A stretch of DNA of 64,000 nucleotides from Anaeroplasmataceae bacterium (GCA_029057785.1 JAIDZC010000020.1:1-64000), one strand, 5' to 3'; shown: positions 7,792 through 19,451, counted from the stretch's first letter. Made by a program: numbers and translations. Notes: a model not told the origin generated them from the sequence alone.

Positions 7792-10419
7792 TTAAATATC
7801 ATACTTAGCAATAATTTCTGCTGGAGTTTTTCTCATCAGCATAAAGATTGGCAGCAAACCAAAAATAAAGCTTAAAGCATAAAGAATTAGTGCGCCTAAG
7901 AACCCAAACAAATAGTTACTCTTTAAGGCATTCATAGATAATGCATTATTCACATTCGCAGCAATTGTATCAAAAATAAACGTTGTTAGTAAATATCCGA
8001 TTAAAGCGGTCAATGTAATTGTCACAAAAATATCACTTACAAATCTAAGTGAAATCCTTGTGCGTGATGCACCTATACTTCTGTAGACACCTATTGGATA
8101 GATATCTGCAATCATTCTACTTCTCATCATAAAATAGATGAAGACACTAATGGCAATAATTAAGACTAAAGACATAATACCGAAGACAATTAATGATTCC
8201 TTTTGCATTTTAGCCATTTCATCATAATAATAATTATAAACGTTCTTTGTATAAAAACCTTGAGATTCTAATACATCTACACTGCTTGTTTTATCGTCAA
8301 GCATAATCCACCAATTACTCATTTCTGATAAAATTACTACCTCTCTAGAAAAAAGTACAGGAATTGAAATTGTCTGATTATCCCCATAAAATAAACCAAC
8401 AACCTTAAATTTTTGAGAAGATCCATACATATCATCTATGATATCTCCAACCTTATATTCAGAATAAACAGAGGCAATACACTCATCATAATTTAAAGCT
8501 TCGCGTCCTTCTACAATGTCAAAATCTCTATATTCATAGCTATATCTTTGCGAGAATTCAACTTTATACTCTGGTTCCATATTCAAGATAAAATCATATA
8601 CTTCTTCATTTACAAACTTTTCGAATTCAAAAACACCAACAACAGTACATTGATTCTTCCCCAAAGTAATTACTTCGTTTAAAACTGCCTCACCTTTTTC
8701 TTTGTATAAATAATAATTTGAAGGAACTAAGATATTTGTTTTACCAAAATCATCATCTGTTAAATCTCGCCCTGCAACTATAGTATAAGAAGAAAGCTTC
8801 TTTTCAATGGCATAATCTCTTTGTGAAAAATACCTAGTAGAACAATGCCTTGCCATAAAAGATTCATCATTTAAATACCCTAGCGCATAAGGATTTTCTA
8901 CTATTCCACTAATTACATAGCCTCTTGATATGGTAATTCCTAGCATCTCCTCATAACTTTTATAATAGTCTCCTGCTTCCTTCAAGAAATCATCTGCAAC
9001 GCGATTACTTATGACAATTTCTCCTTTTTCAGGGGCTTTTCCAGCAAGAAATTTGAGATGGTCGTTTCCTTTATAACTGATAATAGAAATATAAAAGCAG
9101 TAATCTAAGGTTTCAGAGTAATTAATTACTTCATGATAGTTATCACTTATTGTGAAATCGGCATTCAAATTTTTAAGATAAGGAAGTGTACTATATGCTG
9201 CATTCAAATAATCCCTATCCCGTTTGGTATAGTAGTCATCTGTAGTAAGAATTTCATAATTTTTATCTATATGAAAATCAGAATCATCTACTATATAATA
9301 ATTTGAAAAGCCAAATACACAGATAGCCAAAATTACTCCTATAATAAAGAAGGATGCATATAAAAATTTTGATCTTCTTTTAGAAAACCGCATTTTATTA
9401 AAGCTAGTTGCTAAGCTTTTTAATAGCTTTTTAAATATATTTTCTTTTTTCTTTCCTTGGTTAAACCATGAAGTATCATATTCAAATTGATCTAAGGCTT
9501 CTTGCTTTAATGCCTGATAATGACTATCTACTATCTTAATATTGGTATCTTCTAGTAGTTTTAGCTTTTCACTTGCTGAAATATAATATGTTCCATTCTT
9601 TTCAATGATTCTAAGCTCCAATGGCTTAGTCTCACCAGTGGAATAATACTTCACAGAAACCTGTTCACCTTGTTCTTCTTTGAGACTCATATCCTTAAGA
9701 TAAATTGTATTTGCCTGTTCTGTATTTAAAGCCTTTCCACCTTCATTTTGATATGTGGAAACAATAGCACCATCCTTAATTTGGATAACTTCATCTGAAT
9801 AAAAGTTGGCAACCTCTTCATTATGGGTAACCACAAGAACTAACGAGGTTTTAGATATCTTCTTTAAAATATTCATTACCTCTATTGTATTCTCACTATC
9901 CAGGTTTCCTGTTGGTTCATCAGCAATAATGATTTTTGCTTGTTTTACTAAAGCCCTTGCGATAGAAACTCTTTGCTGCTGTCCACCTGATAAGGCATAA
10001 GCACGTTTCTTACGAAATTTATACATTCCGACTGCTTGTAAGGTATATTCAATTCTCTTTTCTTGTTCTTCCTTATCATAGATGCCTATCATCTCTAAGG
10101 CAATCTCTAGATTACTATAGACTGTTTCTTCTAAGAGTAAATTATAGTTTTGAAATACATATCCAATTTCTTTACTACGGAATTTATCAATCTGCCCCAT
10201 CTTATAGTTTTCCATAGACATAGAGTCATAGGATATGCTTCCTTTAGCACGGTCAAGTCCGCCGATAACATTTAATAGTGTGGTTTTCCCAGAGCCTGAG
10301 GTTCCAAGAAATGAAATGAGTCCTGTATTAGGAAGCTCTAATGTGACATCATGAATAACATGAATTTCATTATCCTTACCCTTATTATAAAATTTATTTA
10401 AATTTTTAATTTTAATCAT
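7792..10419 (-). CDS. ABC transporter, ATPase fused to FtsX-type permease
   Basis: Walker A GTSGSGKTTLLN, signature LSGGQQQRVSIARAL, C-terminal TM segments. Confidence 0.9.
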   Translation of the reverse strand: MIKIKNLNKFYNKGKDNEIHVIHDVTLELPNTGLISFLGTSGSGKTTLLNVIGGLDRAKGSISYDSMSMENYKMGQIDKFRSKEIGYVFQNYNLLLEETVYSNLEIALEMIGIYDKEEQEKRIEYTLQAVGMYKFRKKRAYALSGGQQQRVSIARALVKQAKIIIADEPTGNLDSENTIEVMNILKKISKTSLVLVVTHNEEVANFYSDEVIQIKDGAIVSTYQNEGGKALNTEQANTIYLKDMSLKEEQGEQVSVKYYSTGETKPLELRIIEKNGTYYISASEKLKLLEDTNIKIVDSHYQALKQEALDQFEYDTSWFNQGKKKENIFKKLLKSLATSFNKMRFSKRRSKFLYASFFIIGVILAICVFGFSNYYIVDDSDFHIDKNYEILTTDDYYTKRDRDYLNAAYSTLPYLKNLNADFTISDNYHEVINYSETLDYCFYISIISYKGNDHLKFLAGKAPEKGEIVISNRVADDFLKEAGDYYKSYEEMLGITISRGYVISGIVENPYALGYLNDESFMARHCSTRYFSQRDYAIEKKLSSYTIVAGRDLTDDDFGKTNILVPSNYYLYKEKGEAVLNEVITLGKNQCTVVGVFEFEKFVNEEVYDFILNMEPEYKVEFSQRYSYEYRDFDIVEGREALNYDECIASVYSEYKVGDIIDDMYGSSQKFKVVGLFYGDNQTISIPVLFSREVVILSEMSNWWIMLDDKTSSVDVLESQGFYTKNVYNYYYDEMAKMQKESLIVFGIMSLVLIIAISVFIYFMMRSRMIADIYPIGVYRSIGASRTRISLRFVSDIFVTITLTALIGYLLTTFIFDTIAANVNNALSMNALKSNYLFGFLGALILYALSFIFGLLPIFMLMRKTPAEIIAKYDI

Positions 10420-12541
10420 TTCTAGCCACCTCCCCTTTTACAGTCGTATTCACACTAAACTTGTATAAACGACGATTAAAACGTCTTGCGATAAAGTATG
10501 AGAATAAAAGCATCAATGCAAAGTAAAGGAATACTATTCCAAAATTCATAAACTCACCCATACCGAAAACTGGGGTTGTATGGTATAAAATGATAAAAAT
10601 AATCAAAGAGAGTAAAGAAGATAAAATTCCTATTCCTAAAACTTCTAAAATGACAATTCTGCCCAATTGCTTTTTTACCATACCTAAAGTTCTAAGCACT
10701 CCATAATCCTTATTCTTTGATGCATATACTCTTGCCAAAATAACATAAGTGACAAAGAATAAACAAATCAGTGCCATAATGGTCAAGCTTAAAAATAAAT
10801 ATAGTGTAACGAGATTTAATACAGATGGTTTAACCTTTTTTTCACTAGGAACAGAGACTCTATATCCTGCTGCCTCTAATTGACTTTTCACTTTGGAAAT
10901 AGAATCTGTATAAATGACAGCCTCATAGATATCCATTTGATCTACATCAGGCTTGTTTTTATAATTGAAATAATCATCACCTATAATTAGATATGGTACG
11001 GAGGTTTCCTCATATCTTATCTCAATATTCCAAGGCACTTCATATAAATCATTCATAATATGATAAAAAGTAATCTCTTCCTTCTCATAACTCTTAGGAA
11101 GAGATATATGAGTTGTTTCAGAATCAACATACTTTTCCTGCAATGTATAACGTGTACCAGAAAGAGTATAATAGTGGCGATAATCATACCCTGTCTTACT
11201 AGCATTAAGTATGTTTTCACCAAAGGTAGAATAGCATTGTAAATACGCTACAGAAATATCTTCCTTTGTAGTTGCAAAACCTACAATTCTTCCACCTCTT
11301 ACTGTTCCAAGTCCATCAACATTCACATAAAAATCTCTACCATTCTCAGAAGGTATCTCACTATTATAATATCCATTCTCTGAATAGACTAAAACATACT
11401 CTCCATCTTTTTCTACATCTCTACCAGAAAAAATGGTATAATCTAATTTTTTATATGTATAGCCTACTACTGCAGTATAGGTAATGTTGTAATAGTCATC
11501 TATTGGTATATCTAAAGCAAGACCCGATTCCTCATAAAATGCATTATAATAAATTTCTTTATAATCAACACTTTCCAATATTTCCTTATTCAAAGGCTGA
11601 TGATTTTTATCATAAACTACTAATCTATCTTTCGTTTTTAAATTATAGGATGGATTTCGATCATAATTCGTTCCGTAAGATTGTTCAAGCATCATAAGGC
11701 AAAGAATTAATGTAATAAAGGAAATGACCATAAAAACAAGCATAGAAAAAATTGTCTTTTTAGGGGTAGAAAATATATTTTGTAATGCAAGTCTAAGATA
11801 TGTTATTTTACTTACCTTCTTGTCCTCTAAAACAAAATTCTTAGGTTCTTCTCTTTCTGTTTCTTCCTTCAAATAAACATCTTCTATAATTTCTCCATCA
11901 GAAACTTTAATTCTTCTTGTTGCAATACTACTGATTTGATTATAATTATGTGTAACAATTAAAACAAGCTTATCCTTTGCAACCTCAGCAATTAACTTAA
12001 TGATTTCATCGCCTGTTTGACTATCTAAGTTTCCTGTAGGTTCATCACATGCTAATATTTTAGAATCGCTAGCTAGAGCTCTTGCGATGACACAACGCTG
12101 CTTTTCTCCACCAGAAAGCTTTGTTCCTCGATGATGAATTCTTTTAGAAAGTCCAACCTTATCAATAATTCTCTTAGCCTCTGTTTTTGCATCCTCATAT
12201 GATTTCCCCGCTAACAACAAAGGAAGCATAACATTTTCTAATACTGTATAAGAATCAATGATATTATAATTTTGGAAAATAAAGGACACATTGTTTTTTC
12301 TAAACATGTCCATATCATTTTGATTAAAATAGGAGGTTTCATTGCCTTCAAAATAGATTTCTCCTTCTTCATAGGTATCTACTGCCGTGATGACATTTAA
12401 TAATGTAGACTTACCACTACCAGAATCTCCTGTGATTGCTACGATTTCTCCTCTATTTAATTTTAAATCAATATTTCTTAAACCAAGTGTAACAACACCA
12501 TTATTGGTATAAAATTTGCTCACATTCTTAAGTTCAATCAT
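10412..12541 (-). CDS. ABC transporter, ATPase fused to FtsX-type permease (pair with previous)
   Basis: GDSGSGKSTLLN, LSGGEKQRCVIARAL; overlaps the downstream gene by 8 nt. Confidence 0.9.
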   Translation of the reverse strand: MIELKNVSKFYTNNGVVTLGLRNIDLKLNRGEIVAITGDSGSGKSTLLNVITAVDTYEEGEIYFEGNETSYFNQNDMDMFRKNNVSFIFQNYNIIDSYTVLENVMLPLLLAGKSYEDAKTEAKRIIDKVGLSKRIHHRGTKLSGGEKQRCVIARALASDSKILACDEPTGNLDSQTGDEIIKLIAEVAKDKLVLIVTHNYNQISSIATRRIKVSDGEIIEDVYLKEETEREEPKNFVLEDKKVSKITYLRLALQNIFSTPKKTIFSMLVFMVISFITLILCLMMLEQSYGTNYDRNPSYNLKTKDRLVVYDKNHQPLNKEILESVDYKEIYYNAFYEESGLALDIPIDDYYNITYTAVVGYTYKKLDYTIFSGRDVEKDGEYVLVYSENGYYNSEIPSENGRDFYVNVDGLGTVRGGRIVGFATTKEDISVAYLQCYSTFGENILNASKTGYDYRHYYTLSGTRYTLQEKYVDSETTHISLPKSYEKEEITFYHIMNDLYEVPWNIEIRYEETSVPYLIIGDDYFNYKNKPDVDQMDIYEAVIYTDSISKVKSQLEAAGYRVSVPSEKKVKPSVLNLVTLYLFLSLTIMALICLFFVTYVILARVYASKNKDYGVLRTLGMVKKQLGRIVILEVLGIGILSSLLSLIIFIILYHTTPVFGMGEFMNFGIVFLYFALMLLFSYFIARRFNRRLYKFSVNTTVKGEVARND

Positions 12542-12670
12542 ATTTACACCTCTTTTTTACGCTTTGTATTATACTGTATTAACTGTATTATGTCAATAGA
12601 CTATTTATTTTGCAATTAAAATTTTACAATACTAAAAACATATGTTATAATATTTAAAAATAGGAGTTGA

Positions 12671-13537
12671 TTGTTTATGAATATTATTTCCCTTGCAATA
12701 TCTACCTTTATTTTAAATTATATCATTATGTCAATCATAAGAGTTTTGCCTTTACGAAATAAGAGAGTTTGGAATAGTATTATTATTTCTTTGGTTGCTG
12801 CAGGTTCTATAGTAGGTTATCTATTCGGTATTGTCATATCCAAAGATTTAAACCTTATATACTTACTTGAAGCTATTGGTAATATTTTCGGTGTTCTTAT
12901 AGGATATGTTGCATCTATGATGATTGTTCTTGATGGTATAACTCTATTTAAATCAAGAAGATTAAAAGAATTTGAAAGAAATTTAAATAATAAAGAAGGA
13001 ACTTCATTCCCAAGATGGATTTTAGCAATTATTGCCGGATCTTTAGGTCTTATGCTTCTCATCTATGGAATTATTACAGTTATAAATTATGATTCAAAAT
13101 TGATTTTAACCATTATTGGGTTATTTGTTGGAGCTACCTTATTTATTGGTGTAAGTATTTATCTTTTCATCTCTGGTGCACCAAAACATAAAACAATTCA
13201 TGCAGAAAATCTTTTATTTATCGTAGATTATGAAGGACAAAAAACAATTTATCAAGCTAAGCTATCAAAGGAATTCACCATAGAAAATGCTTTAGGTAAG
13301 CTTATAGAAGTTTATATTCTTGATGAATATGGTCTCATTATTACTCCTTCTAATCATTATATTGTAAAGGGCTTAAAGCTTGAGTATTCAGCCAAAGAGA
13401 TGTTAAAAGAAATCAATATGAGTGTTTATGACGGAAATACATTTGATGAAGCAATAAAGAATTTCCAAAAATATAACCGCAAGAAAATCATTCTTGACGA
13501 ACAAAATCATATACAAAAGATTACTATGATTAAGTAA
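12671..13537 (+). CDS. Multi-TM membrane protein of unknown function
   Basis: 288-aa ORF with several hydrophobic segments. Confidence 0.6.
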   Translation: MFMNIISLAISTFILNYIIMSIIRVLPLRNKRVWNSIIISLVAAGSIVGYLFGIVISKDLNLIYLLEAIGNIFGVLIGYVASMMIVLDGITLFKSRRLKEFERNLNNKEGTSFPRWILAIIAGSLGLMLLIYGIITVINYDSKLILTIIGLFVGATLFIGVSIYLFISGAPKHKTIHAENLLFIVDYEGQKTIYQAKLSKEFTIENALGKLIEVYILDEYGLIITPSNHYIVKGLKLEYSAKEMLKEINMSVYDGNTFDEAIKNFQKYNRKKIILDEQNHIQKITMIK

Positions 13538-13633
13538 TTTTAATTTTACTATAAATAAAATATTTTACAATCAAATTATAGTTGAAACTAAATCAAATAC
13601 CAGTTGAAAAGGAGACATTAAGTCTCCTTTATT

Positions 13634-14734
13634 TTATACATTAAATTTGAATAGCATTACATCGCCATCTTTAACAACGTAATCTTTACCCTCTTGACGC
13701 ACAAGTCCTGCTTCTTTTGCCTTAAGCATAGAGCCACAGGAAACTAAATCTGTATAAGCTACAGTTTCAGCACGAATAAAGCCTCGTTGGAAATCTGTAT
13801 GAATGATACCTGCACATTCAGGAGCTAGCATTCCCTTTTTGAAGGTCCATGCTCTACATTCATCAGGACCAGTTGTAAAATAAGTGGCATAGCCTAATAA
13901 ATCATAGGTTGCCGTAACCAAACGATTTAGACCAGGTTCTTCAACACCTAAATCTGCTAAGAACATTTCTTTATCTTCCTCTTCTAAAACAGCTAGCTCA
14001 GATTCAATTTGAGCAGATATTCCTATGATTTTAGAATTTGTTTTCTCTGCATAAGCCTTTAGCTTTTGATAAAGTGGGTCTGCCTCGGGATCTGCAATAG
14101 AGGATTCTGCAATATTTGCCACAAACATAAAAGGCTTATAGGTTAACAATCCATAATTTTTCAAATATGGAAGCTCAGATTCACTAAAGCTTAAGCTACG
14201 AACAGGCAGTTCTTCTTCTAATGTTTTTTTAAGCTTCTTTAATAGTTCAAATTCAAATGGCGCATCATCCACCTTAGATTGTGCTTTCTTTTCTATTTTT
14301 ACAATTCTTTTATCAATGGATTCTAAATCTGATAAAATCAATTCTAATTGAATGATTTCTGCATCTCTAACAGGATCAATCGTTCCTTCTACATGAGTAA
14401 TATTTCCATCCTCAAAACAACGAACCACCTCTAGGATTGCATCACAATTTCTAATATTGCCTAAGAACTGATTTCCTAATCCTTCACCTTTAGAAGCGCC
14501 TTTAACTAAACCTGCAATATCTGTAAATTCACAAACGGCTTTTGTTGATTTTTTTGGATTATACATTTTTGTTAAAACATCTAATCTACTATCTGGCACT
14601 TCTACCATACCAACATTTGGCTCAATTGTGGCAAATGGATAGTTTGCAGCTAATGCGCCAGCCTTAGTTATTGCATTAAATAATGTAGATTTACCTACAT
14701 TAGGTAAGCCTACAATTCCAGCAGTTAATGCCAT
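13634..14734 (-). CDS. ychF: Redox-regulated ATPase/GTPase YchF
   Basis: MALTAGIVGLPNVGKSTLFNAITKAG; FKKGMLAPECAGIIHTDFQRGFIRAE. Confidence 0.97.
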   Translation of the reverse strand: MALTAGIVGLPNVGKSTLFNAITKAGALAANYPFATIEPNVGMVEVPDSRLDVLTKMYNPKKSTKAVCEFTDIAGLVKGASKGEGLGNQFLGNIRNCDAILEVVRCFEDGNITHVEGTIDPVRDAEIIQLELILSDLESIDKRIVKIEKKAQSKVDDAPFEFELLKKLKKTLEEELPVRSLSFSESELPYLKNYGLLTYKPFMFVANIAESSIADPEADPLYQKLKAYAEKTNSKIIGISAQIESELAVLEEEDKEMFLADLGVEEPGLNRLVTATYDLLGYATYFTTGPDECRAWTFKKGMLAPECAGIIHTDFQRGFIRAETVAYTDLVSCGSMLKAKEAGLVRQEGKDYVVKDGDVMLFKFNV

Positions 14735-14749
14735 ACTATAATCTCCTTA

Positions 14750-15322
14750 CTACTTAATATATAAATTCTTATATGCGTTTATAGATTCCTCTATAATACG
14801 TTCAGCTTCTTCTCTACCACAAATCTCAGTTACGACAGTATCCTTACCCTCTAGAGTTTTATATACAGAAAAGAAATGAGTCATCTCATCAAAATAATGT
14901 TGAGGAAGTTCACTGATATCTCTATAGTTATTCATCATTGGGTCCGTTTGACATACTGCAATAATCTTCTCATCACTTTCCTGTTGGTCAAACATTTTAA
15001 CTACACCAATAGGAAAACACTTCACTAAAACAAGTGGATCAAAGGTTTCATTACATAAAACTAAAACATCTAATGGGTCTTTATCCTGAGAATAGGTTCT
15101 AGGAATAAATCCATAGTTTGCAGGATAATGAGTAGATGTATATAGGATACGATCTAATATAATTAATCCTGTTTCTTTATCAAGCTCATATTTTTTCTTA
15201 CTTCCCTTAGGAATTTCTATACACGCGATGAAATTATCCTTTTTGATTCTATCATCGTCAATATCATGCCAAATATTATGCATAATTTTCACCTCTTTGT
15301 CTATGATACCATAAAATAGCAA
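14750..15322 (-). CDS. ppa: Inorganic pyrophosphatase (start probably MHNIWHDID)
   Basis: IEIPKGSKKKYELDKETG, DPLDVLVL. Confidence 0.92.
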   Translation of the reverse strand: MLFYGIIDKEVKIMHNIWHDIDDDRIKKDNFIACIEIPKGSKKKYELDKETGLIILDRILYTSTHYPANYGFIPRTYSQDKDPLDVLVLCNETFDPLVLVKCFPIGVVKMFDQQESDEKIIAVCQTDPMMNNYRDISELPQHYFDEMTHFFSVYKTLEGKDTVVTEICGREEAERIIEESINAYKNLYIK

Positions 15323-15351
15323 AAAAATAAAGGCTAACTTATGAATTAGCC

Positions 15352-16122
15352 TTATTGCATATAATCATACATAATTTTTAATGCATTCTTCTCAAGTCTT
15401 GAGACCTGTGCCTGAGATATGGAAAGTTCTTCAGCAATTTCCATTTGTGTTTTATCTAAATAATACCGATCATAAATGATTGCTTGTTCTCTTTTAGAAA
15501 GCTTAGAGAATGCTTCTTTAATCATATTGTTTCTCATCCAGTTTTCTGTAATATAATCTGTACCACCAATTTGATCCTCTAGCTCTATGACATCTCCCCC
15601 ATTGTCATAGATTGGTGTTGACATGCTGATAGTATCCTGAATAGCTTCTAATGCTAAGATCACATCTACACTATCTACATTCAAATGTTCAGCAATTTCA
15701 TTTATGGATGGCTCTCTATGATTTTCTAATAAAAACTTATCCTTGTATCCAATTGCCTTATAGGCAATATCCTTATAACTTCTAGAAACACGAATAGCTC
15801 CATTATCTCGTAGATGTCTTCTTACTTCTCCGATAATCATAGGACACGCATAAGTTGAAAACCTCACATTATGCGATAAATCAAAATTATCTATAGCCTT
15901 CATAAGTCCGATACAGCCCACTTGAAATAAATCATCCATACTTTCCTTACGATCATTAAATCGCTTAAGTACAGATAATACTAGTTTTAAGTTACCAGCA
16001 ATCATTTTTTCTCTAGCCTGCATATCCCCTTCTTTTATTTTTAGTAAAAGAGCCTGCTGTTCTTCATTCGAGAGGGTCTTTAGCTTAGAGGTATCTACTC
16101 CTGTAATCTCAACCTTATGCAT
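15352..16122 (-). CDS. sigG: Sporulation sigma factor SigG
   Basis: KVEITGVDTSKLKTLSNEEQ and sigma-70 regions; downstream of sigE. Confidence 0.93.
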   Translation of the reverse strand: MHKVEITGVDTSKLKTLSNEEQQALLLKIKEGDMQAREKMIAGNLKLVLSVLKRFNDRKESMDDLFQVGCIGLMKAIDNFDLSHNVRFSTYACPMIIGEVRRHLRDNGAIRVSRSYKDIAYKAIGYKDKFLLENHREPSINEIAEHLNVDSVDVILALEAIQDTISMSTPIYDNGGDVIELEDQIGGTDYITENWMRNNMIKEAFSKLSKREQAIIYDRYYLDKTQMEIAEELSISQAQVSRLEKNALKIMYDYMQ

Positions 16123-16172
16123 ATAATCTTCCTTTCATATTTAATATGGAAGACTTCTACGAAAACTATTCA

Positions 16173-16877
16173 TTATTTAGATACAATTGTTAACTTTTTT
16201 TCCATTTCATACTTCAACTTGTCAATAATCTTTTTTTCTAATCTAGAGATATAGCTTTGACTTATGCCAAGCTTATCTGCAACTTCCTTTTGAGTTAATT
16301 CCTCATGCCTGTAAAGTCCAAAACGTAATGTAATGATTTCCTTTTCTCGAGCATTAAGCTTTTCTACAGCTTCATACATTATCCTTTCCTTTTCATTAGA
16401 AATTGCCTCATCAATCGCAAGCATTTGATTGGTAGGAATGACATCGGCAAGTAATAGCTCGTTACCATCCCCATCCACATTTAATGCCTCATCTAAGGAT
16501 ACCTCATTTTTTTGCTTACTCACCTTACGTAAAAACATAAGGATTTCATTTTCAATACAGCGTGAGGCATAGGTTGCAAGCTTGATGTTTTTATCTAGTT
16601 TAAAGGTTTCTACACCTTTAATTAAACCCATTGAACCTATAGAAATTAAATCTTCTAGCAAGACCTTAGGTGACTCAAAACGTTTTGCAATAAACACAAC
16701 TAGTCTCATATTGTGTTCTATTAAAACATTTCTTGCATTTAAATCTCCTTCTAGCATCTTCTCTACATACATTTTTTCTGCCTCTTCTGATAAAGGCTCA
16801 GGTAGGCTCATCTGATTATATAAATAACAAACCTCATCCTTTTTAAACAGCTTAGATAAAAGCTTCAATAATAACAT
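16173..16877 (-). CDS. sigE: Sporulation sigma factor SigE
   Basis: YLYNQMSLPEPLSEEAEKMYVEKMLEGDLNARNVLIEHNMRLV. Confidence 0.93.
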   Translation of the reverse strand: MLLLKLLSKLFKKDEVCYLYNQMSLPEPLSEEAEKMYVEKMLEGDLNARNVLIEHNMRLVVFIAKRFESPKVLLEDLISIGSMGLIKGVETFKLDKNIKLATYASRCIENEILMFLRKVSKQKNEVSLDEALNVDGDGNELLLADVIPTNQMLAIDEAISNEKERIMYEAVEKLNAREKEIITLRFGLYRHEELTQKEVADKLGISQSYISRLEKKIIDKLKYEMEKKLTIVSK

Positions 16878-16879
16878 TT

Positions 16880-17617
16880 CTATCCCCCTAATAAGTTTGA
16901 ACCAAACATCACATTAAAAGCTATGTCTCCATAAGCTAAATAGACATCCTTTTTTACATACTTATTTTTAATTTTTATTTTAAAGCTTTTTACCTCAAAT
17001 ATAGGAATCTTCTTATTCGTACTCAAACTTTGAATGGTTATTGTTTTATAATAATGTCCAATTTGAATATTTCTTTTCAAAAATACAATTGGAATATTAT
17101 CTTCTGTTGTAAGGAAGTTTCCTGTATCACAAAAACCACTTAAATAGATTGTTCTATTATCATCCTCTATCATCACCTCATATTCCAAGACATCCGGCCT
17201 AAAATGAAATTTTTTATAAATCGCATAGAAGGCAAATAAAACTAAAATACCACCCAAACAAATTAAGACTACACTAAAATGATTCATAATTTTATAAAGA
17301 ATACCTGCACTCCCTCCTAGTGTAAAATTAAGCATTAAATAGATTAAACACAAAAATAATGCCTTAGTTGGTCTTTTGGTTATAAATGGGCATATCGAAA
17401 TTATCATCATCATGAGATAACGCATATCTTCTATCTGATAAGGTATGAAGATATATAATAGGATATAAATACCATCTAGAACACAAGAAATAGAGATAGC
17501 TATCGTATTGGGTTTAATTCTTAACAAATAATAAGCTATCTTCACAAAACATAAATGAATACCAATGTTTGTAACAACTAGTAGCTCAATATATTTCATG
17601 GTGCTAGTATAAACCAT
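16880..17617 (-). CDS. spoIIGA: Sigma-E processing peptidase SpoIIGA
   Basis: Multi-TM N-terminus plus aspartic protease-like FCDTGNFLT; next to sigE. Confidence 0.88.
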   Translation of the reverse strand: MVYTSTMKYIELLVVTNIGIHLCFVKIAYYLLRIKPNTIAISISCVLDGIYILLYIFIPYQIEDMRYLMMMIISICPFITKRPTKALFLCLIYLMLNFTLGGSAGILYKIMNHFSVVLICLGGILVLFAFYAIYKKFHFRPDVLEYEVMIEDDNRTIYLSGFCDTGNFLTTEDNIPIVFLKRNIQIGHYYKTITIQSLSTNKKIPIFEVKSFKIKIKNKYVKKDVYLAYGDIAFNVMFGSNLLGG

Positions 17618-17697
17618 TAGAAAACAAAAAAATGTAGAAAAAAAAGATAGTCCAAAATTATTTTTAGACTATCTTTAAAATTGATAAATTTAATTTA

Positions 17698-19386
17698 TTA
17701 TTCGATGGTATTTACTATAGCTAATACTTCATCTGAAAGTTGTTTTAGCTTAGCATTTGATTCTTCTAAGGTTTCTCCTACAACACCATAGTAAACTTTT
17801 AATTTAGGTTCAGTTCCTGATGGTCTTAATACAAACCACATATTATCATTTAGATAATACTTGATTACATTACTCTTAGGAAGATTTATAGTTTCTGTTG
17901 TGTTAGCCTTAAAATCCTTTTTCACACTTAGCTTAACATCATCCTTAGCTAAAATATCAAAGCTCTTTAGACAAATATCATTGGTTCTAAAGAAATCCAT
18001 AATTCTTTGGATCTTTGCAGCACCCTCTAAGCCTTGTAAACCAATATTTGTAATGCCTTCCTTGTAATAACCATATTCTTCATATACAGCATTTAAAGCA
18101 TCTACTAAATCCATACCCTTTTCACGGTAGTAAGCAGCAGTCTCACAAAGCATTAATATTGCTTGGATAGAATCCTTATCACGTACACAATTAGATACTA
18201 GGCAGCCATAAGACTCTTCAAAGCCAAATACATATGTACCTTTGCCACCTTCCATTTCTCTAGCCTTTTCACCAATAAATTTAAATCCAGTTAAAGTGAT
18301 TTCGACCTTCATACCATACTTTTCTGCAATAGCAACAGGTAATGTGGAAGATACATTTGTTGTAAATACATAACCATCCTTTGGTAATGTATTTAATTCC
18401 TTACGAGTTTTTAAAATATAATCTAAAACTAAAGCGGCAGTTTGGTTTCCTGTAAATAATACATATTCTCCATCATGCTCAACTGCGATACCTAAACGGT
18501 CAGCATCTGGGTCAGTCGCTAAAACAATCTTAGCACCAATTTCTTTTGCATAAGCGATAGCCTCATCATAGGCTTCCTTATTTTCAGGGTTAGATGTTTT
18601 AACTCCTGAGAAATCAGGGTCATTTGTCATTTGACAAGCAAGTGGGAATACCTGATATCCAACACTCTTTAATACATCAGGTGCAAACACCTGTCCTGTA
18701 CCATGAAGAGGTGTATATACAAGCTTGAAATCCTTATCTAGATTTGGACGTAAGATAATCTTCTTTACTTCCTTAATATATGCCTCATCAACCTTTTTGC
18801 CAATATATTCTATATGCTTATGATTCTTAGAATGGTCAATTGAGAAATAATCATCAATCTTATTAATTTCAGCGATAACCTGATCTGCATCCTTTGGTAC
18901 GAGCTGACATCCACTTTCATCATAAATCTTGTATCCATTATATTCTTTTGGATTGTGAGAAGCTGTAATCATGATACCACCAACACATCCAAAATGACGT
19001 ACTGCAAAGGATAGCTCTGGAGTTGGTCTTAGCTCCTCAAATAAATATACATGAAAGCCTAAGGTTGCAAGGACTTCAGCAGAAATTCTTGCAAACTCCT
19101 TAGATTGATGACGGTTATCATGAGCGATAGCTACGCCTCTTTTGAATGCTTTCTTAAATTGAGATAAATAACGTCCAAAGCCTAAGGTTGCTTTAGATAC
19201 AATATAGATATTCATACGATTTGTACCAGCACCTAAAATACCTCTTAAGCCACCCGTACCAAACTCTAAATCTGTCGTAAATGCTTCTTGTAAAGCATGG
19301 TCATCCATTGCATCTAATTCTTTTTTTAGTGTTGGATCAAGATTAGGATTTTTCTTCCATAACTCTGCTTTTTCTAAATAATTCAT
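17698..19386 (-). CDS. pgcA: Phospho-sugar mutase (phosphoglucomutase/phosphomannomutase)
   Basis: ITASHNPKEYNGYK, ATDPDADRLGIA, RPSGTEPKLKVYY. Confidence 0.93.
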   Translation of the reverse strand: MNYLEKAELWKKNPNLDPTLKKELDAMDDHALQEAFTTDLEFGTGGLRGILGAGTNRMNIYIVSKATLGFGRYLSQFKKAFKRGVAIAHDNRHQSKEFARISAEVLATLGFHVYLFEELRPTPELSFAVRHFGCVGGIMITASHNPKEYNGYKIYDESGCQLVPKDADQVIAEINKIDDYFSIDHSKNHKHIEYIGKKVDEAYIKEVKKIILRPNLDKDFKLVYTPLHGTGQVFAPDVLKSVGYQVFPLACQMTNDPDFSGVKTSNPENKEAYDEAIAYAKEIGAKIVLATDPDADRLGIAVEHDGEYVLFTGNQTAALVLDYILKTRKELNTLPKDGYVFTTNVSSTLPVAIAEKYGMKVEITLTGFKFIGEKAREMEGGKGTYVFGFEESYGCLVSNCVRDKDSIQAILMLCETAAYYREKGMDLVDALNAVYEEYGYYKEGITNIGLQGLEGAAKIQRIMDFFRTNDICLKSFDILAKDDVKLSVKKDFKANTTETINLPKSNVIKYYLNDNMWFVLRPSGTEPKLKVYYGVVGETLEESNAKLKQLSDEVLAIVNTIE

Positions 19387-19451
19387 ACTAAATTCTCCTT
19401 TTCTACTTCAAGTTAGAAAAGGCATAATCTATCATTATGCCTCTTATAATC

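Noticed and set aside
11060-11697. Plus-strand ORFs of 60-70 aa inside the ABC transporter gene
   Set aside because: Antisense to a clear ABC permease; no recognisable domains.
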